Assembly (NCBI GenBank): GCA_016199375.1
Contig: JACQGV010000229.1
Location: forward strand, 1-11,396
Direction: 5' to 3'
Length of the DNA: 11,396 nt
Source: Chloroflexota bacterium
GTDB lineage: Bacteria; Chloroflexota; Dehalococcoidia; SHYM01
Shown: positions 1-6,286 of the stretch, piece by piece
How the letters are laid out: each line of letters begins with the position of its first letter
How positions within the stretch are numbered: the stretch's first letter is position 1
Translations under genes and position numbers: made by a program
The notes under the pieces: model-generated
What the model was told of the DNA's origin: nothing
What the model saw: only the letters and a program-made list of their open reading frames with translations
The model's database searches: none

Positions 1-35
1 GGCTGGGACGGTAAGAAGACAGGAGGTGCGGTGCC

Positions 36-1016
36 ATGGCGGTGCGCGCGGGCCAGTTGGCTTATGAGGTCATCCAGGGGTGGGACCGGCTCCCCGAGGG
101 GTGGAGCTACGTGGAGGTCGGCGGCGTCGCCACCGACTCCCGCGACCGGGTCTACGTGTTCAACCGGGGCCAGCATCCGGTCATCGTCTTCGACCGCGAC
201 GGCAGGTTCCTCACGGCCTGGGGCGAGGGCGTCTTCACCAACCCCCACGGCATCACCATCGGCCCCGACGACGCCGTCTACTGCGTGGACAACTTCGACC
301 ACACCGTCCGCAAGTTCACCACCGAGGGCGTGCCGCTGCTGACCCTGGGCACCAAGGATAGGCCCTCCGACACCGGCTACACCAGGGAGTCCCCCAAGGT
401 GCTGCGGGCGGCGGGCCCCTTCAACCGGCCCACGAACCTGGCCCTGTCGCCGGCGGGCGAGATGTACGTGGCCGACGGCTACGGCAACGCGCGGGTGCAC
501 AAGTTCAGCGCCGCGGGCAAGCACCTGTTTTCCTGGGGCGAGCCGGGCAGCGGCCCGGGGCAGCTGAACCTGCCCCACGGGATCGTCATAGACCGGCGCG
601 GGACCGTCTACGTGGCCGACCGGGAGAACAGCCGCATACAGCTCTTCACGCCCGACGGGGAGTACCTGGCCGAGTGGCGAGACGTGAACCGCCCCTGCGA
701 CCTCTACATAGACCGCGACGAGCACATGTATGTGGCGGAGCTGGGCTTCCGCGCCGGCATCGCCGCCGGCGCCCCCGTCCCCGAGGGGCACACGCCCCTG
801 GCCCGGGTGAGCGTGTTCACCCTGGATGGCAGGCTGCGGGCGCGCTGGGGCGGCGCGGAGAGCTGCGCGCCGGGGAACTTCTTCGCCCCTCACGGCATCT
901 GGGCCGACTCCCACGGAGACATCTACGTGGGCGAGGTCATCGCCAGCGCGGGGGGCCGGCGCGGCCTCGTGCCCCTGGACTGCCACGCCCTGCAGAAGTT
1001 CGCCCGCAAGCGCTAG
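36..1016 (+). CDS. NHL-repeat six-bladed beta-propeller protein
   Basis: A 326-residue protein built almost entirely of NHL-type propeller repeats. Six similar strands are visible, each ending in a Tyr-Val-type pattern: about residues 28-44, 69-86, 131-148, 179-196, 219-236 and 285-301. Several begin with PHGI, as in NHL and peptidyl-alpha-hydroxyglycine lyase-like proteins. No signal peptide or membrane segment is seen, so it is probably cytoplasmic. The start is supported by AGGAGGT eight bases upstream of the ATG. Such propellers bind ligands or act as lyases or hydrolases; the substrate cannot be read from sequence. It converges on an amidohydrolase remnant, which hints at a catabolic neighbourhood, but no shared pathway is proven. 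Fold assignment is firm, function is not. Confidence 0.9.
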   Translation: MAVRAGQLAYEVIQGWDRLPEGWSYVEVGGVATDSRDRVYVFNRGQHPVIVFDRDGRFLTAWGEGVFTNPHGITIGPDDAVYCVDNFDHTVRKFTTEGVPLLTLGTKDRPSDTGYTRESPKVLRAAGPFNRPTNLALSPAGEMYVADGYGNARVHKFSAAGKHLFSWGEPGSGPGQLNLPHGIVIDRRGTVYVADRENSRIQLFTPDGEYLAEWRDVNRPCDLYIDRDEHMYVAELGFRAGIAAGAPVPEGHTPLARVSVFTLDGRLRARWGGAESCAPGNFFAPHGIWADSHGDIYVGEVIASAGGRRGLVPLDCHALQKFARKR

Positions 1017-1076
1017 CGGCGGGCGCCGCAAGCCCGCTCACCCGGAGCCCTTCGGAGCGCAGACTGGGCGGAGCGG

Positions 1077-1576
1077 CTAGTCGGGTGCGGCCAGCTTGAA
1101 GACGCGCCGGGCGTTCTCCCGCAGGAAAAGGCGCCAGACGTGGTCGCGCAGGGGCAGGGCCTCCACCTCCTGCTGGATGCGCCGGTAGTCCAGGCCCGGA
1201 TAGTAGCCGGCGTAGAGCACCCGGTCGGCCCCGCGGGTGTTCATGTAGTGGATGATGGCCTGGGGCAGGTGCCGGGGCGCAAAGGCCGAGGTGGAGTAGT
1301 ATAGGTGGGGCCACTTCAGCATCATTTTGACGCACAGGGACTCCCAGGGCTCGCCCCCGTGGCGGAGCACCACCCTGAGGTCGGGGAATGACCAGAGGAC
1401 CTCGTCCAGGTGGATGGGGTCCTGCGCCGCCCCGGGGACGCGCGGGCCGGGGAGGCCCACGTAGGCGGTGAGGGGCAGGTCCAGCTCCACGCACCTGGCG
1501 TACAGGGGCCAGTATATCTTGTCGTCGTAGGCCATCTTCGTCTTGCCTTGATCTTCGGTGAACAGATGCGGCCTAA
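1077..1576 (-). pseudogene. Amidohydrolase (amidohydrolase_2 type), C-terminal half only
   Basis: The frame encodes about 165 residues matching the C-terminal half of TIM-barrel metal-dependent hydrolases of the amidohydrolase_2 type, which usually run to roughly 280-370 residues. Recognisable parts are YWPLYARCVELDLPLTAYVG, the strand ending in LRHGGEPWE (putative active-site His), and a C-terminal FLRENARRVFKL helix. The N-terminal half, with the first metal ligands, is missing. The homologous reading starts right at the edge of an attC-like site (1571-1642), so the gene appears cut by the patatin cassette. The frame stays open into the attC and a GTG at 1589 or ATG at 1535 could start a short product, but half a barrel is unlikely to be active. 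The usual Asp near the end of the barrel is replaced in LYAGYYPGLD, possibly a subfamily trait. Pseudogene status is inferred. Confidence 0.75.
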
Positions 1577-1642
1577 CGACCAAGCTCACCTGCCGCTATG
1601 GAGCGCAGCGGAATAGGGGTCAAGTGCAGCGCCTTGTTAGCC
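1571..1642 (-). repeat. attC-like integron recombination site at the 3' end of the patatin cassette
   Basis: Read on the minus strand, this 72-base stretch opens with GGCTAACAAGG and closes with GAGCTTGGTCGTTAGGC. The R' core GTTAGGC (1571-1577) fits the GTTRRRY consensus exactly; the R'' core GGCTAAC departs from RYYYAAC at one base. The interior is an imperfect palindrome with CAAG/CTTG and CAC/GTG arms and a central CCGCT/AGCGG hairpin (1593-1611). It begins 14 bases after the patatin stop codon, as expected of a gene cassette. Length is in the normal attC range (about 57-141 bases). Identification is by pattern; no integrase gene is in the window. Confidence 0.72.
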
Positions 1643-1656
1643 GGCCACGCAGCGTA

Positions 1657-2649
1657 CTACTCATCGCTAGAGAGCAATTCCAACAGCTGCAATAGATCCT
1701 GTCGGCGATCACGAACCAGGCGTTCCGCGGCCAAACGAAGCGCTTTGACATTCTCGCTATCGGCATTATCCATTTGTCTATATTCCTTCTCGAGGTTCAC
1801 TTGAAAACGAAAATAGCGTCGACGACTCTGAGTCCGCGGCCCAACAAGCGTTGGCAACAGATACAGAGCCTGCGAATGAACAGCTTCGCTCCCGCTGTCA
1901 AGTACAACGTCGAGGATTCGCGTGGACCAACCAAGAAGTCCCCAGTTCTTCACGCGATCGTAGAACATTGGTCTCGCGTGTTGTCCCGTGCCAATGGAGA
2001 CGAAAACGAACTGTTCCTCGGCTGCGTTGGGCCAGAGCCGCTTCGCCTCGCCATAAGCGCAAAGTGTGGGATTATTGGCGAAGATGCCACCATCGATCAG
2101 GGCCAAGTACTTGCCATTCAGATCTCGCCGGGCCGCGGGGAAGTACGTGGGGGCCGAGGCAGTAGCTCTCGCCACTTCCTTCATTGGGTGGTCGAATCCG
2201 GGCCGATTCTTCGCGAAGTACGTCGTAAAAAAGATCGGATTCCGTTGCTCTACATCGTAGCTTGGGATTACCAGCTCAGTGAGAGCGTCAGAGAGTCGCG
2301 TATCACCGAAGTATTCTTCCAGTACCCCGTCCAAGTTATCTGAGCTGTATCGCGGTCGTAGGAGACCCCCAAGGCCCACAACTGTGCGATAAAACGTCCT
2401 GCGAAAGATCTCAGGCCCCCTGCGCTCGTACAGTTGGACGAGATCGGACGCGGCGAAAGAGGGTCTTCCATCGAGGCCGGGCTTAGCAAGGCCGAGAGCG
2501 AGGATGCCACCCGTGGAGGTGCCCGCAATCAAATCGAAGAGCTTGGATGCGGGATGCCCCGTCTGTTCTTCGATCGCAGCGATGATGACCGCCGGAATAA
2601 CCCCACGGATTCCTCCGCCATCAATGGCCAGCACTCGAATGCGCTTCAC
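1657..2649 (-). CDS. Patatin-like phospholipase (CapV/COG3621-like)
   Basis: A 330-residue patatin-fold lipid acyl hydrolase. From the N-terminus it shows the oxyanion-hole loop DGGGIRG (residues 10-16), the nucleophile elbow GTSTG with Ser45, a conserved SAPTYFPA segment (165-172) and the DGG motif with catalytic Asp186 followed by NNP. The Ser-Asp dyad is intact, so an active phospholipase A-type enzyme is expected. GTG at 2649 is chosen because GGGAGG lies nine bases upstream and the protein then begins MKRIRVLAIDGGG, typical of the family. An upstream ATG (2682) lacks a ribosome binding site and runs into the attC region. Base composition is clearly lower in GC than the neighbours, and the gene is framed by attC-like sites, so it looks acquired. 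Family relatives include CBASS effectors, but no cyclase or other defence partner is present here. Confidence 0.9.
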   Translation of the reverse strand: MKRIRVLAIDGGGIRGVIPAVIIAAIEEQTGHPASKLFDLIAGTSTGGILALGLAKPGLDGRPSFAASDLVQLYERRGPEIFRRTFYRTVVGLGGLLRPRYSSDNLDGVLEEYFGDTRLSDALTELVIPSYDVEQRNPIFFTTYFAKNRPGFDHPMKEVARATASAPTYFPAARRDLNGKYLALIDGGIFANNPTLCAYGEAKRLWPNAAEEQFVFVSIGTGQHARPMFYDRVKNWGLLGWSTRILDVVLDSGSEAVHSQALYLLPTLVGPRTQSRRRYFRFQVNLEKEYRQMDNADSENVKALRLAAERLVRDRRQDLLQLLELLSSDE

Positions 2650-2692
2650 TACTTTGAACCTCCCGATCTGGTCGGCTAACATTGGAATATAG

Positions 2693-2778
2693 GGTTTCCG
2701 CCTAACACCCCGACCCTCAACGCTGGTCGGCATAACGCCAGGGAAACCGGTTGTTAGATGGTTTCCGCATAACACCCC
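2693..2778. repeat. Two 19-base near-identical direct repeats around attC-like core sites
   Basis: The + strand word GGTTTCCGCCTAACACCCC (2693-2711) recurs as GGTTTCCGCATAACACCCC (2760-2778), 18 of 19 bases matching. Each copy contains a GTTRRRY-like core on the minus strand: GTTAGGC in one and GTTATGC in the other. The second copy overlaps the broken end of the acyl-CoA dehydrogenase fragment. This fits a duplicated recombination junction, for example a minimal cassette or a secondary insertion site, but other explanations for a short tandem repeat remain possible. Confidence 0.65.
2700..2759 (-). repeat. attC-like site upstream of the patatin gene
   Basis: On the minus strand this 60-base segment begins with ATCTAAC, a perfect RYYYAAC core, and ends with GTTAGGC, a perfect GTTRRRY core. 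The outer arms pair as CTAACA/TGTTAG, continue with CC/GG across an unpaired A, and then CCCT/AGGG, giving the imperfect palindrome expected of attC. It lies 51 bases before the chosen patatin start. This would be the attC of a preceding cassette, placing the patatin cassette at roughly 1577-2706. The site is short and its middle is asymmetric, so confidence is moderate. Confidence 0.6.
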
Positions 2779-2789
2779 CACCAGGCCCG

Positions 2790-2912
2790 CTACAAGACGT
2801 CGCGCTCCTCGAAGTCGGTGGCGAACTCGTACTTCTCCGGCAGCTCCCGCGCCAGGAAGTCGCGCACCTCGCGCCGCCAGGCCTCTTGCTCCGGGGTGAA
2901 ACGCAGGTCCAT
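2790..2912 (-). pseudogene. Acyl-CoA dehydrogenase, N-terminal fragment (40 codons)
   Basis: The frame reads MDLRFTPEQEAWRREVRDFL and continues to FEERDVL before a TAG. This matches the N-terminal helix of acyl-CoA dehydrogenases, which are normally about 380-400 residues. GAGGAG lies five bases before the ATG and a good promoter lies about 120 bases upstream, so the 5' end is that of a real gene. Shifting one base near the TAG lets the frame run on as CSGPGGGVMRK, plausible further dehydrogenase sequence, up to the GTTATGC repeat at 2767-2773. The remaining ~340 residues are absent. The gene seems cut off where the integron-like sequence begins. It probably once headed the operon that included the amidohydrolase; that is inference. 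Confidence 0.7.
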
Positions 2913-3026
2913 GGCTTCTCCTCAGGCCGGTAGATACCCTCAGCGGGGGCGGCGTCCGCCGCTAGCGTGGCGACGGCGGCTGGCGCCGCCCGCTCCGCGC
3001 CATCAGCGCGCGCGACCACGCGACCA

Positions 3027-3054
3027 AGTGTAGTCCGGCGCCAGGTCTTGTCAA
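3027..3054 (-). promoter_or_regulatory. Sigma70-type promoter for the truncated acyl-CoA dehydrogenase operon
   Basis: On the minus strand a perfect TTGACA (3049-3054) is followed after 16 bases by TACACT (3027-3032). Transcription would start near 3020 and run into the acyl-CoA dehydrogenase fragment, and possibly through the patatin gene and amidohydrolase remnant. A perfect -35 box in such GC-rich DNA is unlikely by chance. Confidence 0.6.
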
Positions 3055-3157
3055 CCGCCGGAGCACGGCTGGGCCAGGGGCCGCGCCGACGTAAGCAGGG
3101 GCGCCGCGCGGGGGTCGAAAATCCTCGCTGCCCCGCAGGGAGTGTGGCCTGCGCGCC

Positions 3158-3184
3158 TTGCCCGCTGGCGCTCGCGCCTATATC
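3158..3184 (+). promoter_or_regulatory. Candidate promoter for the nitroreductase gene
   Basis: TTGCCC (3158-3163), a 15-base spacer and TATATC (3179-3184) lie about 40 bases before the nitroreductase ATG. The -10 box is good but the spacer is short and the -35 box weak, so this is a tentative call. Confidence 0.35.
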
Positions 3185-3224
3185 ATGGGGCGTAATCCTG
3201 CTAGCAAAGGACGGGCGTGAGCCT

Positions 3225-3866
3225 ATGGAACTCTACGATGTGATGACTACCGCGGAGACCACCCGGCGATTCCAGACTACGCCGGTGCCCAGGGGCGTCC
3301 TCCACCGGGTGCTCGATAAGGCCAGGTTCGCGCCCAACGGGGGCAACCGGCAGGGGTGGCACGTTATCGTTGTCACCAGTCCCGAGACGCGCCGGGCGCT
3401 GCGAGACCTCTACCGCGGCCCCTGGCAGGAGTATCTGGCGCGTTGGCATGGCAGTGCGGACCCCGCGCGCTCGCGCCGGCTCGCGGCCGCCGATCAGTTC
3501 GCGGAGACCCTCCACGACATCCCCGTCCACGTGATCGTGTGCACCGATATAAACACGCTGGCAATCACCGACGCCGCTCTCGGCCGGCCCTCGATTGTGG
3601 GAGGGGGCTCGGTCTACCCCTTCGTCCAGAATATCTTGCTCGGCTGCCACAACGAGGGGCTGGGCGCGGCCCTCACGACCCTGGTGATCAGCCGTGAGCC
3701 CGAGCTGCGGAAGCTGCTGCGGATACCGGAGCGGTACGCCGTCGCCGCCCATCTGCTGGTGGGCTACCCGGTGCGCAGGGGAGGGAAGCTGTCGCGACGC
3801 CCGGTGGAGGAGTTTGCAACCTACGAGCGGTTCGACGGCAACCCAGTGAGATCGGAAGGACCCTGA
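3225..3866 (+). CDS. Nitroreductase family protein (FMN-dependent)
   Basis: A 213-residue nitroreductase-fold oxidoreductase, expected to bind FMN and use NAD(P)H. The N-terminal ETTRRF (residues 11-16) is the usual phosphate-contacting Arg pair. FAPNGGNRQGWHVIVV (about 35-50) is the flavin-contacting region. GGGSVYPFVQNILLGCHNEGLGAALTTL is the core helix, and the C-terminal half holds the GYP-type strand typical of the family. The length is normal. The frame is open much further upstream, but homology begins at MELYDVMTTAETTRRF, so ATG 3225 is chosen. Its ribosome binding site is weak (AAAGGA lies 13-14 bases away). The substrate is unknown; family members reduce nitro groups, quinones or flavins. 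It converges with trpD and is probably not part of the trp system. Confidence 0.88.
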   Translation: MELYDVMTTAETTRRFQTTPVPRGVLHRVLDKARFAPNGGNRQGWHVIVVTSPETRRALRDLYRGPWQEYLARWHGSADPARSRRLAAADQFAETLHDIPVHVIVCTDINTLAITDAALGRPSIVGGGSVYPFVQNILLGCHNEGLGAALTTLVISREPELRKLLRIPERYAVAAHLLVGYPVRRGGKLSRRPVEEFATYERFDGNPVRSEGP

Positions 3867-3907
3867 CCGTTTTGGAGGGTTGCCCTTAGCGGCACGCTGC
3901 CGGGCGC

Positions 3908-4924
3908 TTACTCAAGGGCCTGGCTGAGCTTGGTGAGGCCCTCCAGCTTCTGACGCGCCCAGCCGCTGTCCAGGGACTGGGCGGCGAGGTGGGCGCCCTC
4001 CCGCAGGTCGCGGGCGCGGTCGGCGGCCACCAGGGCGGCGGCGGCGTTCAGCAGCACCACCTCGCGGCGGGGGCCGCGCTCGCCCGACAGCACCCCCCGC
4101 AGGATGGCGGCGTTCTCCTGGGCGCTCCCACCCGCCAGGGCCGCGCGGGGCGCCCGCGTCAGCCCGGCGTCCTCCGGCGTGACCGTGTACTCCCGCACCC
4201 TGCCGTCCCGCAGCTCCCAGACGGCGGAGGGGCCGCTCAGGGAGAGCTCGTCCAGCCCGTCCTGTCCGTGGACCAGCAGCACGTGGCGCGCTCCCAGGAG
4301 CTGCAAGGCGGCCGCCATCTTGGGCGCCAGGGCGGTGTCGGCTACGCCGATGACCTGGTGCTGCGCCCCCGCCGGGTTGGTCAGGGGCCCCAGGATATTG
4401 AAGACGGTGCGGATGCCGATCTCCCGCCGCGCCCCGGCCACGTGGCGCATGGCGGGGTGGAAGGCCTGGGCGAACATGAAGCCCACCCCCACCTCGTCCA
4501 GGCAACGCCGGACCCCTTCCGGGCCCAGGCTGATCTTCACCCCCAGGGCCTCCAGCACGTCGGCCGAGCCGCAGCCGCTAGACATGGCCCGGTTGCCGTG
4601 CTTGGCGACCTTGACTCCGAGGCCGGCGACGACGAAGGCGGCGGCGGTGGAGATGTTGAAGGTGCCGGCGCTGTCGCCCCCGGTCCCACAGGTGTCCACC
4701 ACCGCATCGGAGATGTGGACGCGATGGGCCTTCTCCCGCATGGTGCGGGCGAGGCCGGCGATCTCCTCCACGGTCTCGCCCTTGAGTCGCAGGGCGACCA
4801 GGAAAGCGCCGATCTGGGCCGGCGTCGCCTGGCCCTCCATCATCTCGCCCATGACGGCGGCGGCCTCGTCCTGGGAGAGGGAGGCGCCCTCAACGACCTT
4901 CTGAATCGCCTCGCGGATGGCCAT
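3908..4924 (-). CDS. trpD: Anthranilate phosphoribosyltransferase
   Basis: This 338-residue enzyme transfers phosphoribose from PRPP to anthranilate, the second committed step of tryptophan synthesis. Motifs are intact: CGTGGD at residues 79-84 (PRPP/Mg binding), KHGNR at 108-112, the GSADVLEALG helix, NILGPLTNP and GLDELS. Length is standard. The ATG at 4924 is chosen from homology (MAIREAIQKVVEG); its Shine-Dalgarno is poor (GGTGGTG almost touching the ATG), so translation may depend on readthrough from the genes before it. It is the last gene of the minus-strand run and lies 31 bases after the hicB-like stop. trpC, trpF and trpA do not follow, since the next gene is the convergent nitroreductase. 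Confidence 0.97.
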   Translation of the reverse strand: MAIREAIQKVVEGASLSQDEAAAVMGEMMEGQATPAQIGAFLVALRLKGETVEEIAGLARTMREKAHRVHISDAVVDTCGTGGDSAGTFNISTAAAFVVAGLGVKVAKHGNRAMSSGCGSADVLEALGVKISLGPEGVRRCLDEVGVGFMFAQAFHPAMRHVAGARREIGIRTVFNILGPLTNPAGAQHQVIGVADTALAPKMAAALQLLGARHVLLVHGQDGLDELSLSGPSAVWELRDGRVREYTVTPEDAGLTRAPRAALAGGSAQENAAILRGVLSGERGPRREVVLLNAAAALVAADRARDLREGAHLAAQSLDSGWARQKLEGLTKLSQALE

Positions 4925-4955
4925 GGCACCACCACGAAGGTGAAATGCGGTCCCC

Positions 4956-5210
4956 TTACTTTCTCCGGGTGCTAGTCAGGGGACGCTGATTCTGGATGGT
5001 CACTGTGGGGTTGGAGCTTGGCCGCGGGACTGGGAGGCCGCGCTCTTTAAGGAGAGCCAGGTGTTCCTCCATCCCCCACTTAGCTTGGTACAAGCAGTCC
5101 TCTACGGAGTGCCCGATTCCCGAAAAACCCTCAAGCTCAGGAGAGTAGAACCCGAAAAATGTCGGGTCAGCCGTCGCTTCAACAACGAGCGAGTATCTAA
5201 GGTCAATCAC
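4956..5210 (-). CDS. hicB: HicB-like antitoxin
   Basis: An 84-residue protein with the HicB-type partial RNase H fold: YSLVVEATADPTFFGFYSPE (strands 1-2), ELEGFSGIGHSVEDCLYQAKWGMEEHLALL (strand 3 and the long helix) and the conserved GLPVPRPSSNPTVTI. HicB antitoxins bind and neutralise the HicA RNase. The start is a GTG at 5210 that overlaps the hicA-like stop by eight bases, the tight coupling usual for this pair. The C-terminus (QNQRPLTSTRRK) shows no HTH or ribbon-helix-helix domain, so self-repression by DNA binding is not evident. The pair is AT-richer than the trp genes around it. Family call is good; antitoxin activity is inferred. Confidence 0.78.
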   Translation of the reverse strand: MIDLRYSLVVEATADPTFFGFYSPELEGFSGIGHSVEDCLYQAKWGMEEHLALLKERGLPVPRPSSNPTVTIQNQRPLTSTRRK

Positions 5211-5406
5211 CGCTGTCTCTCTTCGTTATTCCCGCCGCCTTCAGAATCGCATCACACGTACCTGTCGGCACCTCACGTGCGCCGTGGTAGTCTACTCTGA
5301 TGAGCCGCTCCCACCCCGGTTTCGCGTAGTACCGAATAGACCCCTTCTGATGAACAAGGCGAAACCCGCCCCGCTCCAAGCGACGGGCCAGCTCACTGAA
5401 GGTCAC
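5203..5406 (-). CDS. hicA: HicA-like toxin (YcfA/HicA mRNA interferase family)
   Basis: A 67-residue protein with the HicA double-stranded-RNA-binding-like layout: an N-terminal helix (FSELARRLERGGFRLV), a GS-containing strand (QKGSIRYYAKP, residues 20-30), a strand with a His (VDYHGAREVPTGT) and a final helix CDAILKAAGI. HicA toxins cut mRNA. In classical HicA the strand reads GSH and that His is catalytic; here it is GSI (Ile24), so activity is uncertain, although His41 is retained. The start is a GTG with AGGGA about seven bases upstream. It lies 34 bases after the DUF1059 gene and overlaps the hicB-like gene by eight bases. Finding a toxin-antitoxin pair inside a trp operon is unusual. 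Confidence 0.75.
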   Translation of the reverse strand: MTFSELARRLERGGFRLVHQKGSIRYYAKPGWERLIRVDYHGAREVPTGTCDAILKAAGITKRDSGD

Positions 5407-5440
5407 CCGCTTTCCCTACCTCCCCAAAAACGTCGGGATG

Positions 5441-5656
5441 TTAGGGCGCGAAGCGACCCCAGCGGTCGTCCTTGATCGCCCGCTTGATCAGGCGCTCGGT
5501 GGTCGGGACTACCGTCATTCCGTCGTGGGCCTCACGCAGGTGGCGGCGCATCTGCTCCAGCAGCCCCGCCGCGGACTCGCCCCGCGCCTGGAAGAGGCAC
5601 TTGAGCCCGATGTCTAGGCAGCGCACGGTCTTGGCCCTAGGCTTTGCGGTGCTCAC
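5441..5656 (-). CDS. DUF1059 family small protein (predicted metal binding)
   Basis: A 71-residue protein matching the DUF1059 pattern: VRCLDIGLKCLFQARGES followed by LLEQMRRHLREAHDGM. Cys13, Cys20, His39 and His44 could form a metal site. No biochemical role is established for this family to my knowledge. The C-terminal tail (about 25 residues) extends past the core. The start is GTG at 5656 with GGGGGAGGT nine bases upstream, a strong site, and it sits 23 bases after trpG, so co-transcription with trpG is likely. Nothing links it to tryptophan synthesis beyond position. Confidence 0.8.
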   Translation of the reverse strand: MSTAKPRAKTVRCLDIGLKCLFQARGESAAGLLEQMRRHLREAHDGMTVVPTTERLIKRAIKDDRWGRFAP

Positions 5657-5679
5657 GTAGGATTTACCTCCCCCGGCGC

Positions 5680-6285
5680 CTAGCGCGCGGCCACGGGCGC
5701 CGGAGTCGCCGGCCGGGGCGCCGGGGTGTTCAGAAAATTGCGCAGGATATCCTTGCCCACCGTAGTCATGATGGACTCGGGGTGGAACTGGACGCCCTCC
5801 ACCGGGTGCTGCTTGTGGCGCAGGCCCATGATGAGCCCCTTGTCGGTCCAGGCGGTGACCTCGAGGCAGGCCGGCAGCCCCTCGCGCCGCACGATCAGGG
5901 AATGGTAGCGGATGGCCTCAAAGGGGTTGGGCAGCCCGCGCAGCACCCCCGCCCCGGTGTGATGAATGCGGCTGGTCTTGCCGTGGACGATCTCGCCGGC
6001 GCCCGCTACGGTGCCGCCGTAGGCCTCTCCCAGGCACTGGTGGCCGAGACAGACCCCCAGGATGGGGAGGCGCGGCCCGAAGCGCAGGATGACGCCGTTG
6101 GAGATGCCTGCTTCCTTGGGGGTGCAGGGGCCCGGCGAGATCACGATGCGCTCGGGGGCCAGCCGCTCGATCTCGTCCAGGCCAATGCGGTCGTTGCGCG
6201 CCACCTCCACCTGGGCGCCCAGCTCCGACAGGTACTGGTACAGGTTGTAGGTGAAGCTGTCGTAGTTGTCTATGAGCAGCAACAT
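5680..6285 (-). CDS. trpG: Anthranilate synthase component II (glutamine amidotransferase)
   Basis: A 201-residue class I glutamine amidotransferase that supplies ammonia to TrpE for anthranilate formation. It begins with the diagnostic MLLLIDNYDSFTYNL. The oxyanion-strand SPGPCTP lies at about 50-56, the nucleophile Cys79 is in GVCLGHQ, and the triad is completed by His168 and Glu170 in FHPES. A YHSL segment (127-130) is as in TrpG/PabA proteins. The last 15 or so residues are a Pro/Ala-rich tail beyond the domain. The ATG comes one base after the stop of the RAM-domain gene and has no clear Shine-Dalgarno, which suggests translational coupling. Being next to trpE favours TrpG over PabA, though such subunits can serve both enzymes. 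Confidence 0.96.
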   Translation of the reverse strand: MLLLIDNYDSFTYNLYQYLSELGAQVEVARNDRIGLDEIERLAPERIVISPGPCTPKEAGISNGVILRFGPRLPILGVCLGHQCLGEAYGGTVAGAGEIVHGKTSRIHHTGAGVLRGLPNPFEAIRYHSLIVRREGLPACLEVTAWTDKGLIMGLRHKQHPVEGVQFHPESIMTTVGKDILRNFLNTPAPRPATPAPVAAR

Positions 6286-6286
6286 C

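Larger units (their letters stand above)
2913..3224. other. Divergent intergenic region
   Basis: About 310 bases between the acyl-CoA dehydrogenase start (-) and the nitroreductase start (+). It is GC-rich and open frames crossing it are biased, proline/arginine-rich readings without recognisable domains. It holds one convincing minus-strand promoter (3027-3054) and one weak plus-strand promoter candidate (3158-3184). I see no RNA gene, operator palindrome or terminator here. Confidence 0.6.

Noticed and set aside
1657..2649. Patatin gene as part of a CBASS defence system (CapV)
   Set aside because: The protein resembles CapV-type patatins, but no cGAS/DncV-like cyclase or accessory CBASS gene is nearby; the flanks are metabolic gene remnants.
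2717..3019. Open frame of about 100 codons on the minus strand over the dehydrogenase fragment
   Set aside because: Ser/Arg-rich shadow in another frame; the true dehydrogenase reading with a ribosome binding site is in a different frame. Its tail may, however, be the frame-shifted continuation near 2770.
2967..3224. N-terminal extension of the nitroreductase
   Set aside because: The frame is open but the reading is compositionally biased, crosses promoter-like sequence, and family homology begins at the ATG at 3225.
3890..3902. Small hairpin after trpD as a terminator
   Set aside because: Only a five-base-pair stem and no U-run on either strand; not enough to call.
3989..4975. Long open frames on the + strand opposite trpD
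   Set aside because: Antisense shadows of trpD with low-complexity composition and no recognisable motif.
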